Source: Bacteroidaceae bacterium
GTDB lineage: Bacteria; Bacteroidota; Bacteroidia; Bacteroidales; Bacteroidaceae
Assembly: GCA_017483765.1 (NCBI GenBank)
Contig: JAFUVE010000026.1
Location: 23,814-87,813, forward strand
Direction: 5' to 3'
Length of the DNA: 64,000 bases
The translations under genes were made by a program, and so were the position numbers. The first letter of the stretch is position 1. Every line of letters starts with the position of its first letter. This document shows positions 1-7,935 of the stretch, in pieces. The notes below the pieces were generated by a model. It did no database searches and had not been told where the DNA came from. It was given only the letters and a program-made list of their open reading frames with translations.

Positions 1-2
1 TT

Positions 3-404
3 ATTCTGATGCTGCTCCTTCCTATAGGGATTTCAGCACAGTCTGTGACCTATAGCTACGATGCAGCAGGCAACCGTATCTCGCGCACCATATCTGTGAG
101 TCATGTGAAGGAGCGGGGATTCACCACCGGCGCAGAGTTACCCTCCTCCACGGACAGTCTGACTGGGAGAGTCAATGTGACGGTGGACAATTCCGCCCAG
201 TCTGTCGTGGTGCAAGTCAACGGGCTCAAGTCCACAGACCGGTGCTCCGTCTCTCTCTACAGTGTCTCCGGCCAGCACCTGCACACCATTGCTCCAGCCG
301 CCCCACGGACAGTTGTCGGCCTCATCCCTTATCCTGCAGGAGTGTATATCATCCAAGTCACGCTGAACGGAATAAAGGACAGCTGGAAGGTCCTTGTCCA
401 GTAA
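3..404 (+). CDS. C-terminal part of a secreted protein with a YD-type motif and sorting-like tail (5' truncated)
   Basis: The frame is open to the left edge. The first ATG (position 9) would give a signal peptide without a basic n-region, and the two codons before it are hydrophobic, so the true start probably lies outside the window. Visible in order: hydrophobic stretch, SAQ|S cleavage-like site, a YD-repeat-like motif (YSYDAAGNRISRTI), a low-complexity linker, then about 80 residues that look like a C-terminal beta-domain of the Por/T9SS type A kind (VSGQHLHTI ... YPAGVYIIQV ... WKVLVQ). This suggests export and surface attachment through the type IX system, which is an inference from the tail. 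RHS-like proteins in this phylum share the YD motif, but one motif is not enough to call RHS. Confidence 0.55.
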   Translation: MLMLLLPIGISAQSVTYSYDAAGNRISRTISVSHVKERGFTTGAELPSSTDSLTGRVNVTVDNSAQSVVVQVNGLKSTDRCSVSLYSVSGQHLHTIAPAAPRTVVGLIPYPAGVYIIQVTLNGIKDSWKVLVQ

Positions 405-471
405 AACACACAGAAAACACATAAAAAACGTTAATCCTGTAAATAGATTACTCCATTCAAATAAAAGTTTC

Positions 472-479
472 TAACTTTG
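472..479 (+). promoter_or_regulatory. Bacteroidota -7 box (TAACTTTG)
   Basis: TAACTTTG matches the Bacteroidota primary-sigma -7 consensus TAnnTTTG and is followed by a roughly 100-nt AT-rich leader to the lipoprotein start at 588. No convincing -33 TTTG at the expected spacing. Confidence 0.5.
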
Positions 480-587
480 TAAAAGTAAAATGCCATGCAT
501 AGCATAAAGACTGTTTTGATGAATAACAATGTATATATTCATGTTGCTTTATAATATCAACAAGTAAAAACTTAAAACATTTACGCC

Positions 588-1361
588 ATGAACAGAAACT
601 ATTATCTCTTAGTGTTCATTTTTATAGTTGTTTCCTCTGTATTCATCGTTTCATGCAATGATGATGATGCGGTAAAAGACAGTTCTGTAGAATTAGGTCT
701 TTGTCCTGACGAGAATCATCCTCATCCCATTGATTTAGGTATTGGTGTGAAATTCGCCTGCTGCAATGTGGGTGCAAAAAACCCATTTGAAGACGGTTAT
801 TACTACGCATGGGGCGAAACGGAGGGAAAAAAATGGTATGGCAATGACAATTACCAATTCTGGGATAAAGATTTTTATCCGCTTATGGATTTACCCCACG
901 ACATATCCAATACCACTTACGATGTGGCCACAGTGAAAGTCGGAAAAACATGGAGGATGCCAACTTTAGAGGAACTCCATAAATTAGTGGATAGTTGCCG
1001 GTATGAATGGCTAACAGTTCATGGTGTACATGGCGGGAAACTGACCGGTCCAACTGGTAATAGCATTTTCATACCGGCATCTGGTTGGATTGGTGAAGAA
1101 ATAAAGAATATCTATAATTATAAATATAATTATCAAGGAGTATATGGTTATTACCGTAGTTCTACTCTGATTAATGATAACGGTCCTGAATCAATTGTTG
1201 TTATTGGTGAGCCCCTCCCAATCTCTCCTTATTACTATTACTTTAACGCTGTGGAGGCTGAAGGAATGTTTTTGGCGTCAGACTCTATATTCATCCACCC
1301 TCAAGGACTAACAAGTGGTTTTCCTGTCCGTGCTGTTTATTTAAGTTCAGATAACGAATAG
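588..1361 (+). CDS. Lipoprotein with Fibrobacter-succinogenes-major-like domain
   Basis: A 257-aa predicted lipoprotein: hydrophobic signal, lipobox FIVSC with Cys at residue 23, then an acidic NDDD stretch that fits a surface-exported lipoprotein of Bacteroidota. The body has the pattern of the Fib_succ_major / DUF1566-like domain: 'IDLGIGVKFACCNVGAKNP', 'YYAWGET', 'WRMPTLEELHKLVDSCRYEW', 'IFIPASGW', 'YRSST' and a closing 'FPVRAV'. These domains are common in Prevotella and Bacteroides surface proteins; the ligand is not known. It opens a run of AT-rich accessory genes and has its own promoter at 472-479. Family call fairly sure, function unknown. Confidence 0.7.
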   Translation: MNRNYYLLVFIFIVVSSVFIVSCNDDDAVKDSSVELGLCPDENHPHPIDLGIGVKFACCNVGAKNPFEDGYYYAWGETEGKKWYGNDNYQFWDKDFYPLMDLPHDISNTTYDVATVKVGKTWRMPTLEELHKLVDSCRYEWLTVHGVHGGKLTGPTGNSIFIPASGWIGEEIKNIYNYKYNYQGVYGYYRSSTLINDNGPESIVVIGEPLPISPYYYYFNAVEAEGMFLASDSIFIHPQGLTSGFPVRAVYLSSDNE

Positions 1362-1439
1362 GTAAAATACTCAACTACTCATCAGGCAATTGGGAATTTA
1401 TTCAACCCCTTTTATTTATCATATTAATCATCTAAATCA

Positions 1440-1925
1440 ATGAGAACATTATTTACGATAATATGTTTAGGATTATTGCTTTCCTGCAGTTCAGTTTCAA
1501 ACAAGAATATTACTGAAAAATCAGAATCTGGTAAAATATACTTCCCAATAATAGATACCTTTTCTGATATTTCAGATGAAATTGTTTCTAATTTGGACAA
1601 GATGGGAACTGACAATACAGAGATTCTCAACGTTTATGAGGGCGAATATTTTAATTATATTTTCGATATTAGTCCACAGATATTTAATCTTGCAGGCAAG
1701 AAAGTCGGTTTTATCAGAGATAAAATGGATTATTTCAAACAGACAAGAAGCCTCTACAATCAAGGCTCATCAATAGTCGGAGGCAATAGTTTGTACATTT
1801 TCAATGATGCCCAAAAAGAAGAGAGTGGAGGTTATGACGCTGCCATTGTTTATTGGAGTAAATTTGTTATTCCAACACGTACAGTGGTAAAAAGACTGCA
1901 TAAGAGAAAGGTAGCTACAAGATGA
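1440..1925 (+). CDS. Small predicted lipoprotein, unknown
   Basis: 161 aa with a typical lipoprotein signal (MRTLFTIICLGLLLSC; lipobox LLLSC, Cys16). The mature part is charged and has no motif I recognise; it ends in a strongly basic tail (VVKRLHKRKVATR). It lies 78 bp after the previous lipoprotein, in the same direction and with the same AT-rich base use, so the two may be cotranscribed. I see no relation to its neighbours beyond being a small lipoprotein. Confidence 0.5.
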   Translation: MRTLFTIICLGLLLSCSSVSNKNITEKSESGKIYFPIIDTFSDISDEIVSNLDKMGTDNTEILNVYEGEYFNYIFDISPQIFNLAGKKVGFIRDKMDYFKQTRSLYNQGSSIVGGNSLYIFNDAQKEESGGYDAAIVYWSKFVIPTRTVVKRLHKRKVATR

Positions 1926-1964
1926 TTAGAACAATTGTGACATCATAAAATCAAATAGACAACC

Positions 1965-2561
1965 ATGACACGTAAACAAACGATTAAGGCAGCTTTGTTC
2001 TTTCTGCTGCTTATATCCGGGCAGATTGGAGTCCATGCCCAGACAAGATACCGTTTCGACCCCCGTTTCAAGTTCTCCTACGACTGGGGCATGAACAAGA
2101 TGAAGCCGAACTCCCTGTCGTTTGACTTCATCGCCGGTCTTCACACGTCGGAACAGAGCAGCGTGGGTCTTGGCCTGGGCTATTCGAGCCACAGCCACTT
2201 GTTCCATGAAGACCCTTCGTCCAGATGGTTTGACTCCGACTCTTGGTTTCATCCGAAGTACAAGACTGTTGGTGGCATGGCGCTATACCTGAACGGCAAG
2301 CACAACTTCACAGACACCGGGCGGCTGCGTCCCTACATTGGCATAGACGTCGGCTACAACTGGTTCTCAGCATCAGAGCTGAGCGATTCGGGCACCGGCG
2401 GCTTCTTTCTGCGTCCTCAGCTCGGCATAGACTACTGCTCCAGGCTGTGCCGTCTTTTCTTTGAGGTAAATTACAAGCACATGAAGGTGACCAAAGACGA
2501 CAACATCAACGGCTGGCTCTCGCAGTTCGGCATCGGTGCAGGATTCAGTCTGGAGTTGTAG
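1965..2561 (+). CDS. Small outer-membrane beta-barrel protein
   Basis: 198 aa with signal peptide (cleavage likely VHA|QT). The mature part has alternating polar and aromatic beta strands and ends in the aromatic/leucine C-terminus (AGFSLEL) of outer-membrane barrels; the motifs 'LRPYIGIDVGYNW' and 'FFLRPQLGIDY' are typical of small 8-stranded barrels. The gene is clearly GC-richer than the lipoprotein genes on both sides, so the block is a mosaic. Its last 74 residues are paralogous to the remnant at 6792-7034 (GIDVGYN/GLDVGFN; NINGWLSQFGIGAGFSLEL / DIDGWFSQVGVSAGFSLVL), which points to an older tandem duplication with later loss. Function unknown. Confidence 0.65.
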   Translation: MTRKQTIKAALFFLLLISGQIGVHAQTRYRFDPRFKFSYDWGMNKMKPNSLSFDFIAGLHTSEQSSVGLGLGYSSHSHLFHEDPSSRWFDSDSWFHPKYKTVGGMALYLNGKHNFTDTGRLRPYIGIDVGYNWFSASELSDSGTGGFFLRPQLGIDYCSRLCRLFFEVNYKHMKVTKDDNINGWLSQFGIGAGFSLEL

Positions 2562-2630
2562 GTATGTGTCATCCAAACAGGGGATTATCTTTCCTGCTTC
2601 TTTAAGCATGTTCTAATAATTAATAAATCC

Positions 2631-2690
2631 ATGAGAATTATCTTTGTCTGTGTTTGCCTCTTTTTGGCATCTTTGCCCTTAACCTCTTGA
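2631..2690 (+). pseudogene. Orphan signal-peptide start (gene remnant)
   Basis: ATG at 2631 opens 19 codons that read like a signal peptide (MRIIFVCVCLFLASLPLTS) and then stop at TGA 2688-2690. No frame continues it. Best explained as the 5' end of a lost secreted-protein gene. A leaderless microprotein cannot be excluded. Confidence 0.35.
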
Positions 2691-2896
2691 ACCGTAGCTC
2701 GCTACGCTTCCGCGAGTTTGCGAGCAAATCTGCTCAAAAATAGTCTAAACACAGCCTAAAGCTAATTTTTAGAACTTGCCTTAAATCTTTTGGTTGATAC
2801 AGATGGAGTCAGGAAGACGCAGGTCCGGTTAAAGACAATATACAGCATCACATAATCGTTATATAATATGAATTATGATAAAAGAGGTATTTTACT
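2691..2896. other. Non-coding gap
   Basis: Holds short imperfect inverted repeats around 2694-2745 (GCTCGC/GCGAG; GAGCA/TGCTC) and an AT-rich run before the gene at 2897. I see no ORF and no clear promoter box. Confidence 0.4.
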
Positions 2897-3463
2897 ATGG
2901 GTAAGAAAAAGATGACTTTGGCTATTTGTCTGATAGTAATTAGTATGACAATAAGGAGTCAGAACACAAAATCAGATGATTTTGAGTGGCTTAATATAGA
3001 AAAAGGTGATAGATTCTCATGGGTATTAAAGTCTAAGATAGATAAAATCATGTTTCCCGATATATGTGATATTATAGACTGGGGTATCTATTTGAACCAA
3101 TCCGCACCTTTAGTAGTTAAGAAACTATATGTTGGAGGGAAACAACTGATAATAATTACTGTCACAGGAGGCTCCGGGATTATAAATTATAGAATATATG
3201 TATTCAAACAAGAGAAGCAGTTATGGAGGCTTGCCGCGAAAAGTAAGTGTTTTGTAAACCAATTGCCTGGTCCCGTCAGATCCAGATTTTGTCCTCAAGA
3301 AAATAAAATTGTGTTTTGCTCAATAAAAGAGAATAACATTTCTTTAGAAAAGAGAAACTTAGGCTGCAATGCAGATATCACTGTTTTATATGATATGACA
3401 ACTGAGCTTCCTCCCGGAACAACTCCGATTGTTCTGGGAGAACTGGATGTTGATGATATATAA
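2897..3463 (+). CDS. Secreted protein, paralogue of the C-terminal half of the 4464-5357 lipoprotein
   Basis: 188 aa. N-terminal signal peptide (cleavage likely IRS|QN), no lipobox. The body aligns by eye with residues from about 180 to the end of the lipoprotein at 4464: CDIIDWG/CQIIDWG; VGGKQLIIITVTGGSGII / VDGKQVFILVVNGYSGLI; YVFKQEKQLWRLAAKS / YVFKEEDNKWKLVAEG; NKIVF/RKIIF; GELDVDDI/GELAYEDL. The domain may be a small beta-rich unit, but I know no family name. Its AT-rich composition matches the neighbouring lipoprotein genes. Function unknown. Confidence 0.55.
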   Translation: MGKKKMTLAICLIVISMTIRSQNTKSDDFEWLNIEKGDRFSWVLKSKIDKIMFPDICDIIDWGIYLNQSAPLVVKKLYVGGKQLIIITVTGGSGIINYRIYVFKQEKQLWRLAAKSKCFVNQLPGPVRSRFCPQENKIVFCSIKENNISLEKRNLGCNADITVLYDMTTELPPGTTPIVLGELDVDDI

Positions 3464-3519
3464 TGAAACTCCGGCTATTTGGATTATGATGCGGAGCAAT
3501 TCAAGAAAATGTATTCAAG

Positions 3520-4164
3520 ATGATGAAAAAATTACTATTGTATATTATCCTATTTGCCGCATTTTCAATGGTTTCCTGCGTTGGAATGCCTTTTTTTTGC
3601 TGGGTACCTGATACAAGCTGCCATCCCCGCATGATAGATGAAGACAAGAATACTGGAATCAGGTATCTGGCATCAGTGTGTGATTATTATAATTATGGTT
3701 ACATCAACCATGTGCGAAATAAAATGAAGCCAAAGCGATTCTGCTATCTCGATGTGTTCGTTGTATCCGACCGTGATTACAGGATAAAGATGAAGAACAA
3801 AAAGATCAATGCGGACAGGAAGAGGATAAAGGAGTTTCACATGTTGTCCGACTCATGGGTCAGCGAGGAAATCTATCAAGGCGTTAACTTGGTATCTTTT
3901 CCGATAAAGACATGCCTCTTCTCCAACGACACCCTCAATGTGCTCATCACCAGTGACGATGGCGACACGTTGATGAATACATCCATATTGGCCGATGAGT
4001 CTTTCAGTGAGCCTTTCCGTCTGCCTGGCACTGACTCTACGCGTATTGACAGCCTGTGGCGTGAGAGCATGCATAACAAGTATGTTCACGGAAAACTACC
4101 CCGGCACAGTTCTCTGGAGAGAAAAGCAATGGAATTTGCTTCAGACCCAGAGAAAAATAAATAG
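3520..4164 (+). CDS. Predicted lipoprotein, unknown
   Basis: 214 aa. Starts with ATGATG (either M possible), hydrophobic signal and lipobox MVSC (Cys20). The mature part is charged, with a cysteine-containing segment (CWVPDTSCH) just after the lipid anchor and a central strand-rich region (FCYLDVFVVSDRDYRIKM; VNLVSFPIKTCLF; LNVLITSDDGDTLM). The tail is polar. I do not recognise the family. The gene sits between the two paralogous members of this accessory block, 56 bp after the first. Confidence 0.5.
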   Translation: MMKKLLLYIILFAAFSMVSCVGMPFFCWVPDTSCHPRMIDEDKNTGIRYLASVCDYYNYGYINHVRNKMKPKRFCYLDVFVVSDRDYRIKMKNKKINADRKRIKEFHMLSDSWVSEEIYQGVNLVSFPIKTCLFSNDTLNVLITSDDGDTLMNTSILADESFSEPFRLPGTDSTRIDSLWRESMHNKYVHGKLPRHSSLERKAMEFASDPEKNK

Positions 4165-4463
4165 TTAGATGATACCTAAGTAACAATTAAAAAAATAAGT
4201 AGCCTCGTTTTGATGAAGACAAGAAGAAAGGAAGACGAGAAGACAAGACGATAGTCAACTGACGGACATACATAAACGGGAACTCTGAACCATGGACGGA
4301 CATACATAAAGTAATCAATGGTCTTTACACCCCCTTCGGTTCCCCCGTTATCGGGGGACAGAAACCCTACAGTCAACTGGATGGTGAGGCAAGTTATTTT
4401 TTTCACATCACTTAATGTAGACAAATAATGTATTTTGATATGGAAATTTATTATAGAAAGAAT
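4165..4463. repeat. Non-coding gap with short direct repeats and repeat fragments
   Basis: Contains a fragment of the intergenic element family (GCCTCGTTTTGATGAAG, 4202-4218), the direct repeat GACGGACATACATAAA twice (from 4261 and 4295), AGTCAACTG twice (4253 and 4371), and a small hairpin CCCCCGTTATCGGGGG near 4343-4358. No ORF that I trust. Confidence 0.4.
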
Positions 4464-5357
4464 ATGAGAAAACAGTATTTTTTAATAATAATCCTAATCA
4501 TCTGTGGATGTAATACGTCTAATTATGTTTATACAGAACCTGTTTATGTAGGTCCGGAGTATGTGGAGCATGAGACACTCATAAAACTACACGATCCCAT
4601 CACCACAGGCGGGGAAATTTATTTTCTGAGTAAAAAGGATAACCAATGTGAATTATGGGAATTCTCCTATGCTTCAGACCCCAAATACAATGACGCACAT
4701 TGCAAGTTGGTGAGTAAAGAAATCTATGATATTGGCGATGAGAGGATTCCCTATGACACATGGGAGACAGCCACAGGCCTGGAACAAAATTTTAAACGGC
4801 ACTTGAATTCACAAAAGAGCGTCAGAAGAAAGTATAGAAATCGATACAAGGATGAGGAAAGAAGTCTCAATTGCCTGGCCGACAACTTCCTTCAATTGAG
4901 TAATGACGAAAAACTTGAGATACTGAAAAACCATAGTCGGCTGGAAGAATGGGGGCCAATCCAGTTGTCATATAAAAAGATTACATGGAAAAGCAAGAAG
5001 TTTCCGGAAGACATCTGTCTGGAAGACACATGCCAGATAATAGACTGGGGAAACCAGCAACTACCTTGGGCTACGTCCTATACAAATCAAATTTCAGTTG
5101 ATGGAAAACAGGTGTTTATTTTGGTTGTTAATGGTTACTCTGGCCTCATCCGTTCTGGATTATATGTATTCAAGGAAGAAGACAATAAATGGAAATTAGT
5201 GGCTGAGGGACTTAAAATGGCCATGGGTACTATAAAAACTGAAATTGACCAAAAGGACAGAAAGATTATATTTAAGGAATCGACACCAAGAAGCAACATG
5301 CAGGATGAAATCACCATAGGAGAACTGGCCTATGAAGATTTGGAGTCAAGGCCATAA
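4464..5357 (+). CDS. Predicted lipoprotein with C-terminal paralogous domain
   Basis: I place the start at 4464 (MRKQYFLIIILIICGC), not at the in-frame ATG at 4428, because only the former puts a basic n-region directly before the hydrophobic core and lipobox (IICGC). This gives 297 aa. The first half is charged and unrecognised (QKSVRRKYRNRYKDEERS suggests helix). The second half (ITWKSKKFPEDICLEDTCQIIDWG onward) is the domain shared with the secreted protein at 2897. The next lipoprotein begins 14 bp downstream, so they are probably one operon. Function unknown. Confidence 0.55.
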   Translation: MRKQYFLIIILIICGCNTSNYVYTEPVYVGPEYVEHETLIKLHDPITTGGEIYFLSKKDNQCELWEFSYASDPKYNDAHCKLVSKEIYDIGDERIPYDTWETATGLEQNFKRHLNSQKSVRRKYRNRYKDEERSLNCLADNFLQLSNDEKLEILKNHSRLEEWGPIQLSYKKITWKSKKFPEDICLEDTCQIIDWGNQQLPWATSYTNQISVDGKQVFILVVNGYSGLIRSGLYVFKEEDNKWKLVAEGLKMAMGTIKTEIDQKDRKIIFKESTPRSNMQDEITIGELAYEDLESRP

Positions 5358-5371
5358 AAAGTTTAAAAACA

Positions 5372-6796
5372 ATGACTCACAACAATTTCCGACCCCTTAT
5401 AGTTGTCATCTTCTTTGCATGCTTACAGAGTTGCGAAGTGGCAAGATTTATGTCAGATGATCAGCTATGTACTTTCGATGGAGAGCATGGCAGTATCCGT
5501 GATCACATCGACATAGATGGTTATTTCTATGTGGGCGACAAGGACAACTGCGAGAATGAGACGTTCCGCTATATCATGTTTTTCGATGATGGCAGTTTCA
5601 GCAACTTTTACTGGAAAGAGGTCGGTCCCCTCCGTGAAGATCCTTTTAAATATACAGGAGTTGAGGATATAGACATAAAGTCAAATATCAGTAAGCCATA
5701 TGAGAACTCTTCTATCCTTTGCAACAAGTATGAACTTGAGGGCGGTGCTTACAAAATCAAGGGGGACACAATCATCTGTGAGTCCACCTTTAAAAATTTC
5801 TTGTACAGTCATGGCAGACAGCGCGTGAGACAGGTATTCAGGATTGTTGACCGCTGTACGCTTGAGCCAGTCCAACTGTCCATCAACTCAAAGCACGGCC
5901 TTCCCATCACTTATGACGCAGTAGAGATGAAAGCAAGGTGGGGTGATGACGGACTGTATCATTTCGTCAGGGCAAGGAATCTCCCCGAACCGAAAGACAT
6001 GTACTGCAAGAATAAGCGCTTTATGTGGAAGAAAGGCAGAAACTTCCGGAGATACAAGAGGGAAAGAGCAGCTTACAAAAAAGCACGACGAAAAGATATG
6101 GAAGCGATGAGGCATGGGCAGGAAAATCCCAAGTACTTCACAAGAGGAGACCATACCTACAAATTCGATGACGAGCATGGTGATATCACCAGTCTCATAG
6201 ATATTGACGGATATTATTTCATTGGCGAAAAATCTGACTGCACTGATTGGGACGGACGTTTCCTGATATTTTTCTCAGACGGTAGTTTCTCCAATATCAA
6301 CTGGCGTCGTCCCACCCTGGCCCTCCCGACAGAGCTGATAGGTGTGCCAGATATTGACCTTGGAGAGAACCTGACGGTATACAATTCGAAATGGACCGGC
6401 TCTTCATATACGGGGTATCCGAAACTTACAGGCGGTACTTACATCATAAAAGGAGACACGATTATCACGGAATATGTTGCTCCTTTGTGGGATGGTCTCA
6501 GACGAAAACATTTGTTCACTAGAAGCTACAAGGTGGTAGACCGCCATACGCTTGATCCAATACATTGGATAAAACGCACGGAGAAAGAAATCGTTTACGA
6601 TGTAGACTGTTCTGTTTTCAAGTACCGTTATGGTGATGGTCTATATCATTTCGTACCGGCAGTGAATCTTCTGTCACCTGTAGACATGAGCAACAAGCGT
6701 AAGTCTTATATGTGGAATAACCGTCAGAAATGGAAGGATTATCTGAAAGAAAGGAAAATATATCTGCATAATTACAAAATGGAGCACATCCAATAA
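5372..6796 (+). CDS. Lipoprotein with two tandem copies of an ~200-residue domain
   Basis: 474 aa. Signal with lipobox LQSC (Cys21). The rest is two copies of one domain, residues about 32-237 and 263-470, offset by about 230 residues: TFDGEHGSIRDHIDIDGYF / KFDDEHGDITSLIDIDGYY; FFDDGSFSN / FFSDGSFSN; GGAYKIKGDTII / GGTYIIKGDTII; VDRCTLEPVQ / VDRHTLDPIH; DGLYHFVRARNL / DGLYHFVPAVNL; both end in a basic segment with FMWKKGRNFRRY / YMWNNRQKWKDY. The layout suggests an internal gene duplication. The domain has no name that I know. It directly follows the paralogous lipoprotein at 4464. Confidence 0.6.
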   Translation: MTHNNFRPLIVVIFFACLQSCEVARFMSDDQLCTFDGEHGSIRDHIDIDGYFYVGDKDNCENETFRYIMFFDDGSFSNFYWKEVGPLREDPFKYTGVEDIDIKSNISKPYENSSILCNKYELEGGAYKIKGDTIICESTFKNFLYSHGRQRVRQVFRIVDRCTLEPVQLSINSKHGLPITYDAVEMKARWGDDGLYHFVRARNLPEPKDMYCKNKRFMWKKGRNFRRYKRERAAYKKARRKDMEAMRHGQENPKYFTRGDHTYKFDDEHGDITSLIDIDGYYFIGEKSDCTDWDGRFLIFFSDGSFSNINWRRPTLALPTELIGVPDIDLGENLTVYNSKWTGSSYTGYPKLTGGTYIIKGDTIITEYVAPLWDGLRRKHLFTRSYKVVDRHTLDPIHWIKRTEKEIVYDVDCSVFKYRYGDGLYHFVPAVNLLSPVDMSNKRKSYMWNNRQKWKDYLKERKIYLHNYKMEHIQ

Positions 6797-7034
6797 TAGC
6801 ACAATAACTGTGGGACTGGACGTTGGTTTCAACCACTATCCCTCGGCCGGGGGTAGCGACAGCAGCGCAGAGGGCTTCTATCTTCGTCCGCATGGTGGGG
6901 TAGATTTGCTGCTTGGCCGTAGCCGCATCTCGCTGGAGGCCTCGTTCCGCCACTCCACCATCTTCAACCATGCCGACATCGACGGTTGGTTCTCACAGGT
7001 GGGTGTTTCGGCAGGATTCAGTTTGGTGCTGTAG
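6792..7034 (+). pseudogene. 3' remnant of an outer-membrane barrel gene
   Basis: An open frame from the stop of the previous gene to 7034 encodes the last strands of a beta barrel and ends in AGFSLVL. It matches the C-terminal third of the barrel protein at 1965-2561 over its full length but has no signal peptide and only a GTG (6810) as a possible start. The GC-rich codon use matches that gene, not the AT-rich gene just before it. I read it as a truncated paralogue. Confidence 0.55.
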
Positions 7035-7145
7035 ACGGGAACCTCCCTTACAGGCATTAATACTTATCTGCTTTTGTAATTGTTAAGTTGATGCGAGTGG
7101 GGGCTGCAAGACAGTATCCCCTGTTTTCATAAGCCCGTTCACACT

Positions 7146-7200
7146 GGGGTTGTGGACGTCCTCGTCCGCATGACAGGCCGGCGCAGCACGGCCAAGGCAA
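7146..7200. repeat. Short interspersed element, copy 1 (GTGGACGTCC...GTCCGCA)
   Basis: About 55 bp shared with 13260-13313 (GTTGTGGACGTCCTCGTCCG vs GTTTGTGGGCGTCCTCGCCC, and a shared GCACGGYCAA further on). The inner stem is GGAC/GTCC here and GGGC/GCCC there, so the base pair is kept by a double change. The rest of 7035-7289 shows nothing else. Confidence 0.5.
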
Positions 7201-7289
7201 CGATATATAATCTTCTTCCACAACAATTCACGAAATACCAAAAAAACATGCTTATTTTTGCCGGCTGCAAATAAAAACGGGGGAAAAAG

Positions 7290-7320
7290 TTGTCAAATCG
7301 TTTGATTTGGTGTAACTTTG
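7290..7320 (+). promoter_or_regulatory. Promoter of the LytTR gene
   Basis: TTG at 7290-7292 and TAACTTTG at 7313-7320, 20 bp apart, match the Bacteroidota -33/-7 pattern. The start codon is 17 bp downstream, so the leader is very short. Confidence 0.65.
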
Positions 7321-7336
7321 CATTTTAAAGCGCCAA

Positions 7337-7696
7337 ATGAAGATGGAAAAATGGATTTATTTTCAAAACCGTGACGAACTGCTGAGGGTAAACCTTCAGA
7401 AGGTGGTCTATTTTGAGGCTGACGGCAACTACACGAATATCTACACGGTGAACACCATGAAGATCGTGGTAGGGATGAACCTGAGCAATATGCAGCAGAT
7501 GCTCTCCCGTCAGACACAGGAGAATATGCCGGTGTTCATGCGCATCGGCAAGAAGTATATCGTGAACACGAATTTCATCTGCCAAATCCATATCGCGAAA
7601 CAGAAACTGGTGCTGTCGGACTTTGAGCGCTTTGCCTTCACGCTTCCCGCTTCCAAGGAGGCACTGAAGACGGTGAAGGAGATGTATGTAAGCTGA
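7337..7696 (+). CDS. Stand-alone LytTR DNA-binding regulator
   Basis: 119 aa that is almost only a LytTR domain: 'YFEADGNYTNIYTVN' and 'FMRIGKKYIVNTNFICQI' are the two signature segments, and the end (FTLPASKEALKTVKEMY) fits the last helix. There is no response-regulator receiver and no membrane segment, so the input must come from another protein or from its own expression level. LytTR proteins bind pairs of short direct repeats. It precedes the FHA/caspase/PP2C locus in the same direction, but 240 bp of repeats separate them, so a regulatory link is only inference. Confidence 0.85.
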   Translation: MKMEKWIYFQNRDELLRVNLQKVVYFEADGNYTNIYTVNTMKIVVGMNLSNMQQMLSRQTQENMPVFMRIGKKYIVNTNFICQIHIAKQKLVLSDFERFAFTLPASKEALKTVKEMYVS

Positions 7697-7722
7697 TTTT
7701 TATTTACGATTTAGGAATTATT

Positions 7723-7796
7723 TCATGAACTTTGTCACGACTCAACATAGCTCAAGCAAGCTTGGCTCTGTGTTCGCTGCTCCAAAGTTTTTCCGA
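7723..7796. repeat. Covarying hairpin element (copy a)
   Basis: Outer arms AACTTTG / CAAAGTT, inner stem ACATAGC / GCTCTGT with one mismatch, centre CAAGC-AA-GCTTG. Same architecture as the copies at 23358, 26396, 33567, 38295, 45804 and 62266-62481, with different but complementary arm sequences. Confidence 0.6.
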
Positions 7797-7800
7797 TTGA

Positions 7801-7919
7801 CGATTTATTTGGATATTTTATTATTTTGGCTATTTGCCATGCGGATGGATTTAGTTTGAAGGCATAGTTTGAAGACGCCCCGCGGGGCGTCTCTACATCC
7901 AAAAGAGGCAACTATTATA
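7801..7919. repeat. Composite palindromic element (copy a)
   Basis: Modules in order: heptamer-like TTTACGA-type start, an AT-rich segment ending in GCCATGCGGATGGA, GTTTGAAGGCATAG, then a perfect 20-bp palindrome at 7873-7892 (AGACGCCCCG and its mirror), TCTCTACATC and GAGGCAACTATT. It ends 16 bp before the first FHA gene. Further copies at 10862-10990 and 17022-17150; only the palindrome part recurs at 20857-20876. Confidence 0.65.
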
Positions 7920-7935
7920 TAAAACGCAGAAAGCA

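Noticed and set aside
588-6796. Integrated phage or conjugative element
   Set aside because: No integrase, relaxase, portal or tra-like genes and no att-type repeats; only small lipoproteins and barrel fragments.
7035-7289. Continuation of the barrel remnant or another gene
   Set aside because: No frame of useful length, stops in all frames, only a short repeat.
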